64,000 nt of DNA from Nymphaea colorata (Eukaryota; Streptophyta; Magnoliopsida; Nymphaeales; Nymphaeaceae): NCBI RefSeq assembly GCF_008831285.2, contig NC_045139.1, forward strand, positions 19,326,354 through 19,390,353. The letters run 5' to 3'. Shown piece after piece: positions 13,901-24,400 of this stretch. Positions within the stretch are counted from its first letter, which is position 1. Every line of letters starts with the position of its first letter. The notes under the pieces are model-generated. The model was not told the origin of the DNA. It worked only from the letters and a program-made list of their open reading frames with translations, and searched no databases. The translations under genes were made by a program, and so were the position numbers.

Positions 13901-15763
13901 CACTTGGACTAGCAGATGAGCACTTTCTTGTGAATTGCTCATTTTCTTCATCTTCAAAATATTGTCTCAAGAGTCTCATGAAAACTGCATTGGTTACTGG
14001 AGATTCTGAAGAATCTCTTGTTGGAAGTGACCCTGGGCTTGTACCAATTATTATTTCTGACGTTAACTCTATTGATTGCCGAGTTAGCCACAAAAGAGCC
14101 ACAGTAAATGATCCAAATGAGGACATCTGGTCTGAGGAAGATGGGTGCGTGTTCCGACCTGTCTATTGCCCATACTGTAGTATGTCCAACCCTTGCCTTG
14201 GGTTGCAGGTCATGGCAACAGATACATCAAATATCCATTTACTGGAAAAGGTAATGTTTCTTATTGCTGTTGTTGGATCAAACATCTTATAGCAGCAGTC
14301 TCAATCTTTTGTGCAAAGCAGATTCTTTTTCTCGAGAACCGTGTCACTGCCAGGATCCATGATGCTGAGGTAAGTTTTAGCTGTCCAACTTTTAGTTTGC
14401 TTGCATGTTCATCACTTCCTTTCTAGACATTAAGATAGAGGCAGAATAACATGGTAATGGGCTAGTTTTCATGGGAGTGTGGAAGTGGAGAAGCTAGAAA
14501 AAATGATTAGTTTTCAAAAAGCATCAAAAACGTTGTTTGGTTCTCTTTCCTAGGTAGCATTAGATAATGGACTGTGTTCCTGGTGATGCAAGGGTCAGGC
14601 TTTTTTTGGTCTTGTAGGTGCGTAGTAGTAATAGTACACATATGTAACCACAATACAGCGATTGAAGAGATAACGTTGAATTTCTACCCTGTGAGTAGAC
14701 CTAGTTTACGAAACTTTCTTCCATGTTTCTTGAAATGATTCATTTAAATTTTAGATTATCTTTGTTCAATTTGGACAATTGGATGGCATACCATGATGCG
14801 TAGTTTATCAGTTTGGTTGATCATTTGATAAGAAGCTGCAGTTGCAGTTTTAACGTTTTAGAGACCCACCATTTAGAGTCATTTTGACAATAACCAAAGG
14901 CTTGTGTTATTAGTTGGACAAAATGCTGTTAGCATTGATATCTGAAGTGAATAAATGATGCGAAGAATAGGGTTTCTGTCTACCTTCTTGAATTAGGTGA
15001 ATTGGCATGTTTTTATTTTATCAAAAGAAAAAGAGTAATATAACAAATTAACTTATTGAAAAATAGATATACCAAAAAAAAGGAAAGGGAAGAAAGCAAA
15101 TTCTATATTAGTATGCCTCATTTTCCCTGCGGCTTGATATGATGCTTACAGGCTAATGCAGGCGATACACGCTTACATAAACAATGCTGGGTGGATCTTG
15201 AGTTGCAATTCTTAGCACAAGATCCATCGCATGCTTGCAACAGGCTGTTCTGAAAATCCTTATCTTTTGATGGGATAGGTTTCAACGTTGGCTGATGGAT
15301 CAGTCTCTGTCGCAGCTTCAGATCCAAGTCTATACCAGAAAAATTCATGTCTTGTGGGATCTACGAGTGTTGGTTGTGTAATGGCCAAACACTCAAAGGT
15401 GGTTAGTTGCAAATTTGTACTTGTGATGTCAATTTTTTTGCTCTTCCTTGTGAGGCTAATCGTGTTCTAATGCTTTCTAGCTGAGGTTACCACGGAAAGA
15501 ATCAGGTTCGTGAGCTGCAGATTCAGGCTGGTGCATGTGTTTATCGAGTGAGAAATTGTCCATAGTGTATAAAACTACCTTTTCTTATATAAGTGATCAA
15601 GATTGAAACTGCAAATATGGCAAGGTCCATCATGTTTACGCAGGTGCAGACAACTGAGCAGAACGAAACTATCAAATTGTTCGAGATTGGGACGGACAAT
15701 CAGATGGCTGTAATGATATATCATTCGGCTGAAAGCAAAGGCTTTCAGTTGACATGGCGATAG
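1780..15763 (+). CDS. FANCJ: FANCJ/BRIP1-like Fe-S superfamily 2 DNA helicase (RAD3/XPD family)
   Basis: About 29 exons: 1780-2157, 2719-2812, 2895-2970, 3386-3450, 3536-3580, 3664-3764, 3852-3993, 7086-7147, 7242-7315, 7394-7464, 8248-8335, 8416-8488, 8569-8664, 9019-9127, 9318-9411, 9511-9594, 9673-9829, 10274-10461, 10753-10797, 10989-11017, 11104-11225, 11878-11925, 12584-12708, 12834-13201, 13269-14250, 14322-14369, 15279-15375, 15486-15547, 15644-15763. Phases agree at the junctions from exon 1 to 26. Total is about 1347 residues if one base is restored in exon 1. Motifs in order: Walker A SPTGTGKT (residues 54-61), Ia YYASRTHSQ, four Fe-S cysteines (RYC, DEEC, RGC, GCPYFG), DEAH split by the 3.1-kb intron 7, [27 protein letters not shown], and motif [14 protein letters not shown]. 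Family members unwind DNA in crosslink repair and meiotic recombination. Exon 1 changes frame near a C6TC6 run (2028-2040). The last two junctions are uncertain. Exon 25 encodes a Cys-rich tail absent from animal FANCJ. Confidence 0.88.
4870..4982. repeat. Compound (CA)n-(TA)n microsatellite in helicase intron 7
   Basis: An uninterrupted CA run passes through TATC units into a long TA run and ends in ATGT units. It lies in the 3.1-kb intron 7 of the helicase gene. Confidence 0.9.
5139..6497. mobile_element. Non-autonomous hAT-like element, CTATGT family (copy in helicase intron 7)
   Basis: The element starts CTATGTCACATGAGTGC and ends GTCCGTGTGACTTAG, so the ends are imperfect inverted repeats. 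It is flanked by an exact 8-bp duplication, agtgcaag, at 5131-5138 and 6498-6505. The sub-terminal zones are GC-rich and share the short inverted motif GGTGTCGGA/TCCGACAC. The core is AT-rich. I find no transposase reading frame in its 1359 bp. The 8-bp target duplication and short ends point to the hAT superfamily. It accounts for nearly half of intron 7. Confidence 0.8.
6617..6880. repeat. Tandem duplication, 130-bp unit, helicase intron 7
   Basis: Two diverged copies beginning AGATAAAC at 6617 and 6747 share TTTAGCATATATTAGA, TTATTCCTAATATTT and GATTTTTGTAGT. No coding content was seen. Confidence 0.75.
7527..7715. repeat. Local duplication in helicase intron 10
   Basis: A segment with ATTCACCATTAACTCTTGG followed by GTGAACGGAAAGGTA occurs at about 7534 and again at about 7670. 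Short ATTCTCCATGAATACA copies lie between them. This is intronic noise with no coding signal. Confidence 0.6.
12240..12361. repeat. Tandem duplication, 61-bp unit, helicase intron 22
   Basis: Copies at 12240-12300 and 12301-12361 share TTGCATAAATATACAG and GAGTCCAG. They sit inside a region rich in AATCCAATT-like words that may be a diverged transposon beginning CTAGGGATG near 12169. Confidence 0.75.
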
Positions 15764-16616
15764 CAACTTAAGCCACACGATCGTATTCTCTGTCTGCGAT
15801 GATGACTGTCATGTCGTCAACTGGTTGCCATGCTAATCTTCCTTATGAGGGAACCTGTATGTATCCACATATTTACTAGTCCCTATTTAGAATTGGAATT
15901 TCCTCAGCAGATTCCTTTTCCAGATGCAGTGGCAGCTTTAGGAAAAGGGTGATTAACCGTGATTTGTTGGTTGCGGAGAAAAAAAACTGTGTATATGAGA
16001 TTTTCCATAGAATCGCTATTATTACGACTAATTGAAGCAATAATTTCTTCTTCCGGAACGATCTCTGTGCGTTACTGATCAAAACTAATTAAGCCATTTT
16101 AAAACATTCGTTATTGTAACTACAATGCCAAAAGAAATCCCAAAATTCTCATATTCCTAAATTCTTGGTAGGCCTTTATCAGCCGTATGCATGTTAATAT
16201 CTGCTCAATCTTCGTAGAAAATGAAGATCACGGCACACGATTGAAAACTTTAGTAGAGGTGAGAACAAGCACCATTATTTTTTTCTAATGCTTCCTCCCA
16301 GAAAAATGTAAATTATGAGTCAGTAGCTGTCAATCATGTGGCTAAACAAAGGAAATCACTTTCGTTCCGGCCGATCTAATTCGAACAAAACACTTATGAC
16401 GCATCTTCACTAGTGTTCCTGAGCATATTTTTATCGGTCTGGAAGAATTGGAATGTTTTGGATGGGTTTAACTCGTGTAGATTTTCAAATCTTTAATTAG
16501 TTTAAGATGTTATACAAGTTTCAAAAGCTGAGAACTGCTACTATTTCTAGCTGAGGTATAACCCGCCGTCATGGTGGATAGGGTCTTGCGTTGTTGTTTG
16601 TAAGATTAGGGCTGGG
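15764..16616. other. Region downstream of the helicase gene
   Basis: I see no gene here. The first few hundred bases are probably the helicase 3' untranslated region. The rest is plain AT-rich sequence up to the transposon at 16617. Confidence 0.4.
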
Positions 16617-17525
16617 CGTCAGGCCGGCCCGGCTCAATTGGGCCCGGGCCTGGGCCGGGCCCAACTCCCGGGCTCCGTCTCCCTCTCCGCTCTCCCTCCT
16701 TTCCCCCTCCTTCCTTTCCCCCTCTCGGCCAATCCCTCCTCTTTCTCCTCCTCTCCGCTCCCCCTCCCTCTTTCTTCTGCTCTCCGCTCCCCCTTTCCCT
16801 CTTTCTTCTGCTCTTCGCTCCCCCTCTCCCTCTTTCTTCTCCTCTCCGTTCCCCCTTTCCCTACGCACGCTCCCTGCTGCGAGGGACAGTTCCGGCGTGG
16901 GAGGTGGCTCCTGCGCTGCCCGCCGCGGCCGTCGACTCGCCACGGGCTCACCGCGGCCCGCGGTCTGTCTGTAGCAGCTCTGGGAGGGGGAGCCGGGTTG
17001 TCAGGTATACTTGCTGAAGTTCGGCGATGGACAGTTCCGACGTGGGAGGTAGCCGCTCCCCCTCTCCCTCTTTCTTCTCCTCTCTGTTCCCCCTTTCCCT
17101 ATGCGCGCTCCCTGCTGAAGTCTGGCAAGGGACAGTTCCGACGTGGGAGGTGGCTCCTGCGCTGCCCGCCGCGGCCGTAGACTCGCCGCGGCCCGCGGTC
17201 CTTTTGTAGCAGCTCTGGGAGGGGGAGCCGGGATGTCAGGTATACTTGCTAAAGTTCGGCGATGGACAGTTCCGACGTGGGAGGTAGCCCCTGCGCTGCC
17301 CGCCGTGGCCGTCGACTCGCCACGGCCCGCAGTCCGTCTAGCAGCTCCAGGAGGAAGACGGGAGGGGGAGCCAGACCGTCAGGTATACTCTTGATGTTAA
17401 CACGCCAAACAGGTCGACCTGGGCCTCATTTTGGGTGGACAGACCCGGTACCCGGCCCAGCAATATTACGGGCCGGGCCCAGGCTTCAGGCCCGACCCAG
17501 GCCGGGCCGGCCCGATACCCACCTA
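16617..17525. mobile_element. Non-autonomous hAT-like element with GGCCGGCCCGG ends and internal tandem repeats
   Basis: The left end is TAGGGCTGGGCGTCAGGCC. The right end, read in reverse, is TAGGTGGGTATCGGGCC. Both run into GGCCGGCCCGG. No clean 8-bp target duplication is seen (tgtaagat against agatacaa). Inside is a C/T-rich tract (about 16675-16862), then four copies of GGACAGTTCCGRCGTGGGAG at 16884, 17029, 17130 and 17264, forming a GC-rich block with a period near 246 bp. Long reading frames here come only from low complexity. It lies between the convergent 3' ends of the helicase and ANGUSTIFOLIA genes. Confidence 0.65.
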
Positions 17526-18093
17526 AGATACAAGGTAACTAAGATTGTGCAAATCACGCTAATCGAAGCCACAAATAGTGGTTTCAATATTTCCCTTCGT
17601 CAAGAAGCCCGTGTATAAGTTGCCCTTGGCGCCTGCAAATAAGGTTATTCAGATGTCTAGCTTAGCCTGCTTTGGCGCAAGCATTGGAAACTAATACGCT
17701 TAGTCAAACTAATCATCCTAAGAAGTAAACCATAACAACTAACTTGTTTTTTACCAATCAGAAGTAAAGCTTGGTCTGCTAGTGTGAAACAGGGACAACA
17801 TCGCAAATTTACGCGAAAGGAGATTTTTTGCTCCATCGAAGTGGTAGACAATCTGGAAAATTTCCGGAATATTGAACAAACCATGTGCAGCTCCAGCAAA
17901 CGATACAGATCCGAAAGTTTTCTGAACAAAGAAACGCAATGTTGATGTACAAGGAAGAAAGAAACAACCATTCTTAGCGTGGCATATACGTACCTCTTCC
18001 AAACAGAACATGCCTGACGCTACAGGGTCCAAGCATGGCATGGCCAACAAACAAAGGTGAGGTACACAGGTTGTAAGACGGTGAGGTATGAAA

Positions 18094-18163
18094 CCTATTC
18101 TCCAGCATTCCAATGTGATTGCAGGTTACCTATTCTCCAGCATTCCAATGTGATTGCAGGTTA
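18094..18163. repeat. 35-bp exact tandem duplication near the ANGUSTIFOLIA 3' end
   Basis: The unit starting CCTATTCTCCAGCATTCC occurs at 18094-18128 and 18129-18163. It is about 0.3 kb past the ANGUSTIFOLIA stop codon, probably in or near its 3' untranslated region. Nothing else was identified in 17526-18453. Confidence 0.85.
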
Positions 18164-18453
18164 AGAGTCGAGCCGCGTGCATGCTTTTGCATTGAAAATA
18201 AACATGTGAAGATCATAAGCCTACAAGGACCTAGGGGCAGCGATCCACAAGGGAAAGCAAGAGTTACAAAAAACTGAGGCATGATGCATATCCATATACA
18301 CCTCGTGCCACTCCGAATAACTACAAGAGGAATACAACAGCAGAACAACCTAGACAGATCAAAATTGAATGCTGTACAAAGTGGACGAGAAAAAGCACAG
18401 GAAGAAAAACTTAAGATGCTGGCAAGTCTCGCTTCCCCAACCATATTCCTGAG

Positions 18454-21400
18454 CTAGTTGAGCCAGCGAGCAACACCATCTTCTTCACCAACTGCAGCCA
18501 AAATCTCAATACGCACATCCAGCACAGCCTGTTTTGTAACAAATAATCAAAGAACATAAGGGTCAGTCTTAGGGAGATTATGCCCAGATAAAGTGCAGGG
18601 ATATCCAAGACATAAGATTGAATTGCCTGAATCTTGCACAATCACTTGCAAGACTTTGTAGACTATAATACAAGACAGCTAAACACTTTCTGATGGATAA
18701 AAGCAACAGGCATCCCCAAAGTAGCCTAATGTATGTTCAGCAAGCAGCTGAAGTCAAATGTATAGCAGGACAAGGGGTCCATTAGCAGAAAGCAGAATTC
18801 CCATAAAAACATAACAGTTTTATAGCTCGGCACAAAGATATGTCCACCAGGTTTACCAAAAGGGCTCAAGCCAAAAATTGCATTTTTTTTTCATATTTTG
18901 AAGTCAAAGGGGAGAGGCATTAAACAATCTGGTCTATGACTGGGACTTCTCAGGGAGTCTCATACTTAGAATCGCACACGCTGGACAGTTCACCTGGGGA
19001 TTATCATGGAGAAGCTTTTGAGTTGGAAAGCCTTTGAGATCCAGAAGGACAATAGGGATTCGTGCAATTTTCAAATAGCAGAGAATAAAACTCCGAGGAG
19101 TAGGCCTTCAAAGATTCATGTATTTTGGCAGGGTCATAAGAACCATACCTGTTCCCACATCTTCTGAAGGCAACACTGCACTGGGGCTAGCAGATTCTAC
19201 AGGTAGCATTTACCATCCTAACAAAAGATAGCATAAGTGCTCTTATCACTTTCACTAGCGTATTGTGTTGCAAGTTTCCCCGATATTGCCCACCTCAGGG
19301 ATAGACTTACTTTCTCTGATGCTGCCAAGGAGGTGGGAGACCTACTCTTTTTCTCTCTCTCTAACAAAACCAGTTGTTCTGTGACTTCTCCGTTTTAGAA
19401 GCTTTTGCACAGTCCCATTTTTATCAATGAAACTAAAGGATTTACTACCTGCAAGCTAGCAAATGATGGAGAGTCTAACTGAATGAGCACCATATACATC
19501 ATTTGACATTGCAGTGGCAAGTCATTCATCTTCTCACATATACTCCATTCTCACTGCCATTTTCTCCCTTCTACTACTGCTGTAGATTGGAAAAAGCTTC
19601 ACAAACATCACAACATCTTCATACACATTGTGTCCCTGTGGCTTGACAATTTTGGGCAATCAACTGTCAAAACGGAGCAAACAGATGCAGTCAACTGAGA
19701 AATCAATTTCTCCGAGTTGGGAGAGTTATTTCTCAGAGTTGGGAGAGCTTTCTTACTTCTCCTTACATGCCACACAACACCTATCCGTCTATAGCAAGAT
19801 GTAGGTTACACATGGGGAGGGATATGTGTGAATCATCTTTTCTATCCAATTGGATTTGTAAGAGGTGAGGCCAGTTGCTTTCACATCCGTAAATCTTATA
19901 ATAATGATGGATCTATTTGACTATTACACCAAAAAGGACAAAAACTCTGACAAATTAAAGCTTCTTAAAGGTCATTGAAGCTTCTTAAAGGTCATTGAGG
20001 CTTGATGCCTTCAGCTTCGCCAATCAAAGAAACATATGGCATTCCAGCCATTAGTTCAGCTCAGCACTAAATTTTTTGGGCTCTTATGCTTGAAGTACTT
20101 TCTTTATGTATGTTTCACTAGAAAATCTAGGAATAATTGGAAGCTACATACCAATATTCAGATATATGGATAGAACCTGATGTCCCAGTTTCAATTACTA
20201 TGGCTAGTGTAGCCAATTCAGTTAAGCTAGGAAAGTTTCATCAGTTTTTTCCACTGTTTTGATGGGGTTTCTGGGATTTGGAATGTAGAAACTCAGTTAA
20301 TCATTCACAGGTCAGTTCCTGGCTCCCGACCTTCCAATATCCAGAAGCCACAAATGTGTGATCACAGCCCTCAGAGGCCTTCTGATAAATCTGCCAACTG
20401 CATAGTCACATGATTGGTGCAGAGAGGGTGCCACCAAGCAGTTCGGTATTGTATAAGATAGCAATTCCAGTATGCACTCTTAACTCGAAGTCCTAAGGGT
20501 TGTTCTACGTAACTCACTGGCTAGACCTTATTTAGTAGAGTCTACCCCATTTTGTTGTTGGAGGGAAGTGAAACTTTCACCTAAAAGGCCATCCAGCAAG
20601 CAATCTAAGGATATGCACATAAACGTACAGAAGCAAACATGGAACAATTACAGAAATCATCCATGTGATAACTCGCTACCTTTCAGCTTAAATCCTGCTC
20701 CTACACGAACAAACAGCAATTCATTTGCAGAAATAAGAAGTGAATAAACATAAGATAACCAGCGTGCAATGTCAAAATTCTCCTGTAATGATAAGCTTCA
20801 GAAACCTTAATATGCAGTACAGTGGGAGGTAGCAGACAAAAGAAAGAAATACAGTTACGGAGGTTCTCTTGCTCTAGGATTTAGATGGCAGTGAAATTTT
20901 CTAGCTCTAACTCAATGAAATAGAAAGAAATGAATGGCAACACACAGATAGCTCTTGCTCATTAAAATTTCGCAGAGATATAAACTTGCTGGCAGTGCAA
21001 CACTAATTTATCATATGATAAATTATTAATGAGGTCATAACCAGCCCCCATGAGTAACAACACTATAAGCCATGCATAAGACCAAACCAAGTGAAAGAGA
21101 ATATCAAATCAACAACAAGAACCCATCATACTCAAATGACTAAAGAAGGAAGAAAGACGATGCTATGCAGGAAAAGAAATCCTCCAACAGATTAGAGGAC
21201 ACGAACACAAAATTAGCAAAATCAAAACTAGAGAGAAGCTTTGTGTTACTGCCCCACTTCTATCTACTAATTGGTGTGTAGATCTATGTTGAAATTCCCA
21301 CAAGACCAAAATGAAGAAACAGTAGAGACATAAAGCTACACTTACAGATGGATTTCTGCAGTTGATGAGCTGACATTCATCCAACGATGACCCTTCCAAA

Positions 21401-24400
21401 GTCCAATTTTCCCAAACATCAAAGCTATAACTTGCAAATACAAATTCCATCTTCCTGTTGATCTGAAATTGAAATATCAAGGAGTTTAATTATATAAAGT
21501 GGGAAAAGAAAGTTTGGCAAGGGGCAACAAAAAAAATCAGAACCATGCACTTTGAACTACACATGACAAGCCAACTATAGGCGCCAACAATGTTGATTAC
21601 AAAATCATACATTATCCTTTTATTTTAAAATAAAACAAATATTATCAACCTCAATGTTACTGTTCTTATGCATAATCAACAATATTCTGCATAATTGCAT
21701 AATCTTGGAATTCATGTGGAGATATATATGTATCATTGTCACAGAAAGCGAGTTTTTCAAAAAAAACGCATATAATACATGTTTTTTTCACATTTTTCAT
21801 TTACTGGCATTTTTTAAAAAAAGATGCATCTAATTGCCGTTTTATACGGCTGACTTTTGACACAGTAGGCTCAACTTTGCAAGTCATGAATATCTTATAC
21901 ATAAACAAGCGCACACACACACGCACACACACACACACACACACGCATATGCTACCATTGAGGTCCAAAGCTAATTTCGTACAATTATGTGAATTATTTT
22001 TACTTAAGTCTTTAATACCTTTCATCTTTGTTCTTTGTCATCTTCTCTATTATTTGCTTCTTCACATAAACTTGTAAGTCAGTGAATCACTTCAAACTAG
22101 AGGCTTAAATGGATTGAATAGAACCAAGTCTGCTAAATCCAATTTCCAAGGCCAAATTCAGATATCAAGCACATAAACTTGGAAATTATTCTGGATGGTA
22201 AAAGATTTGACTATGTAGGCTCAAATCTGAATTCTAATATTCTATGTATGATGGAAATCAAACAGAAAGTGATTAAAATGTGTTCTCTACATGTAAAAGT
22301 TGTACTTGGATTGGCTATTGCCTCAGATCCAAATTAAATCTGAGTTAATCTGAATGACAAATCTGAATCCAATCCACATGCATTTAAGCCTCGTACTAAT
22401 GATATGAATCAAAGAATAGTGGCAACCGGCAAGACTCAAAGTAATGTGGCAAAAGAATTCTCTATTTTTCACAAGGAGAGGAATCACTCAAAGCTCACAG
22501 CAATTAATAACAAAATGTGCTCAAAGGGAAAAAAGAATGCATATAAAATGTCCTAAAAAAACTTCCAAGAAGCTCACAACAAAATGGGACCCAGACCTTC
22601 CTTTTGGTGGTAAGCTGCAGGAGCTGTTGGAATCTACAACGGCATAATCTCTTATTTGGCTGCTTTAAGCAGCAACCAAAACGTAGAAAATTACCAAAAT
22701 AAAAGAAAAACCAAAAAATACAAAAAAACTAAAAATTTGTATAACAAAAATACCCTAATTCCCAACAGACAAATCACACCAGATGCAGCTTGGGCAGATG
22801 AGGCTTCAGCCTATTAGCTTTTGAGACAGAGGAAGAATAAAAACAGAGATTGTTATGGGGACTATGAAAATCCAGTTACAGAGGCTAACTTTAGTTCTGG
22901 CCTGCCTTCCATAAAAGCAGGAGTCTTTTCATGAACATTGTAAATGGTTGAACAGATCAAACGGAAATACAACATGAGAACCAGGCTTATCAGATGCAAG
23001 CTAGATCAGAGCACAGGCTTTTTCAGACAGGTTATCACCAAGTTGACAGCAAGGAGTATGGACAATGGAATGGCGAGTCATCTCCCCTGGCCCACTAATG
23101 TGACCACTATATACTAGCATAGAATAAATTGTTAGAAATATAGGGTCTTGAAGAGTCCTTCAAGGACCACATCTAATCTTCAAGTATAGATACAAATCTA
23201 TACTTCTTAAGAGGATCCTCACAGCTACCAGTGCTCTAAGGCACAAGGAACAAGTCAAAATAGCAGCAACCAATTCACTATAATGGCACTAAGGCCCACA
23301 CAGTGCGTCACACCACTGTACCAAACAACGACCAGCTTAAACGGGCATCAAAAGCCCAACAAGGAATCATATGGCTGAAGAGAAACTTTATTAAATGAAG
23401 AACAAGGGCTGTAAAACAGCCTCATTTAAGAATATGTTACAAGGGGTTTTATATAAGACAGTGAAGAGATGTTGGACGACTCAATGGCTAGAATTGTAGT
23501 CGTTGGGGACTCCAACAACTCTTACAAAGGAATAGAGGCTTATAATACAGAACCTTGGCATGCTAATCATGACCAACAATTTAAATCTCTAGCCACCTCT
23601 GATCAAAACCTAATTTTAGTGCCAACATCTTCTGCTGGTCTTTACAATAGCTTCATGGCCTAGAACCATAGCAGGATTCTGCACAGCCAGGTCATATACA
23701 TCATTTAGAAAGTAACAATAAGTTTTTGAAATGCATAAGCAAAGTTCATATTGTTTAAAGACCAAACCACAGCAGTCTGTGTACACTTGAGAGCCAATAT
23801 AAGGCTGTTAACCACAAAACTTTGATGGGAACACAAAAGATTGGAAATTTGGGCACACATTTCATAGACAGGAACAGACCTGAAGGAGTTTCCCACCAGC
23901 AGCAAAAGATCGCAATCCAAGCGTATCCTGCATATGAAAGACACAGAATATTAGTATCTATTACATGTAAAAAATAAAAAGGACTCGAGAGAAAATAGAG
24001 AAGTGAAAGGAAGAAGATTTCCAAGTAAAATAGAAGATAAATAACCAAATAAAAGACCACAGTTAGTACCTTCCCCCTCAAGACCACTAGAAATTGAGCA
24101 GCAGGGTCCCTTTTTGTCACATTGGACATAGTATCCAGAAACCATCCACCACCCGGTACTCTTTGCCGGGATATATGAAACCCAGGTCGGTCCCTTGCAT
24201 GCAACGCAATAACATAGTCATCCTTCAGCAGCTGATTAGGCTGCCTCAGATCTGTACGTACAACTGCATGCTTGTCAGGAGTTGCATCCATAGCTAATTC
24301 CATAGTACCAGCATTCCTACTTCTGGACTCATCAGGGGAACCAAAACGTGAACTAGAACTAGGAGCTTGTTCCCTTCCACTTATAGCAGTATCATCCTCC

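Noticed and set aside
16569..17618. Several frames of 100-180 residues, Ser/Pro/Leu- or Arg/Glu-rich
   Set aside because: They arise from the C/T-rich tract and minisatellite inside a transposon and have no protein-like composition.
17657..18641. Minus-strand frames of up to 120 residues downstream of the ANGUSTIFOLIA stop
   Set aside because: They lie in the probable 3' untranslated or flanking region, include a 35-bp tandem duplication, and match no known protein.
23100..23660. Possible solo LTR in ANGUSTIFOLIA intron 5
   Set aside because: It begins TGTTAGAAATAT as some Copia LTRs do, but I found no matching CA end and no 5-bp target duplication.
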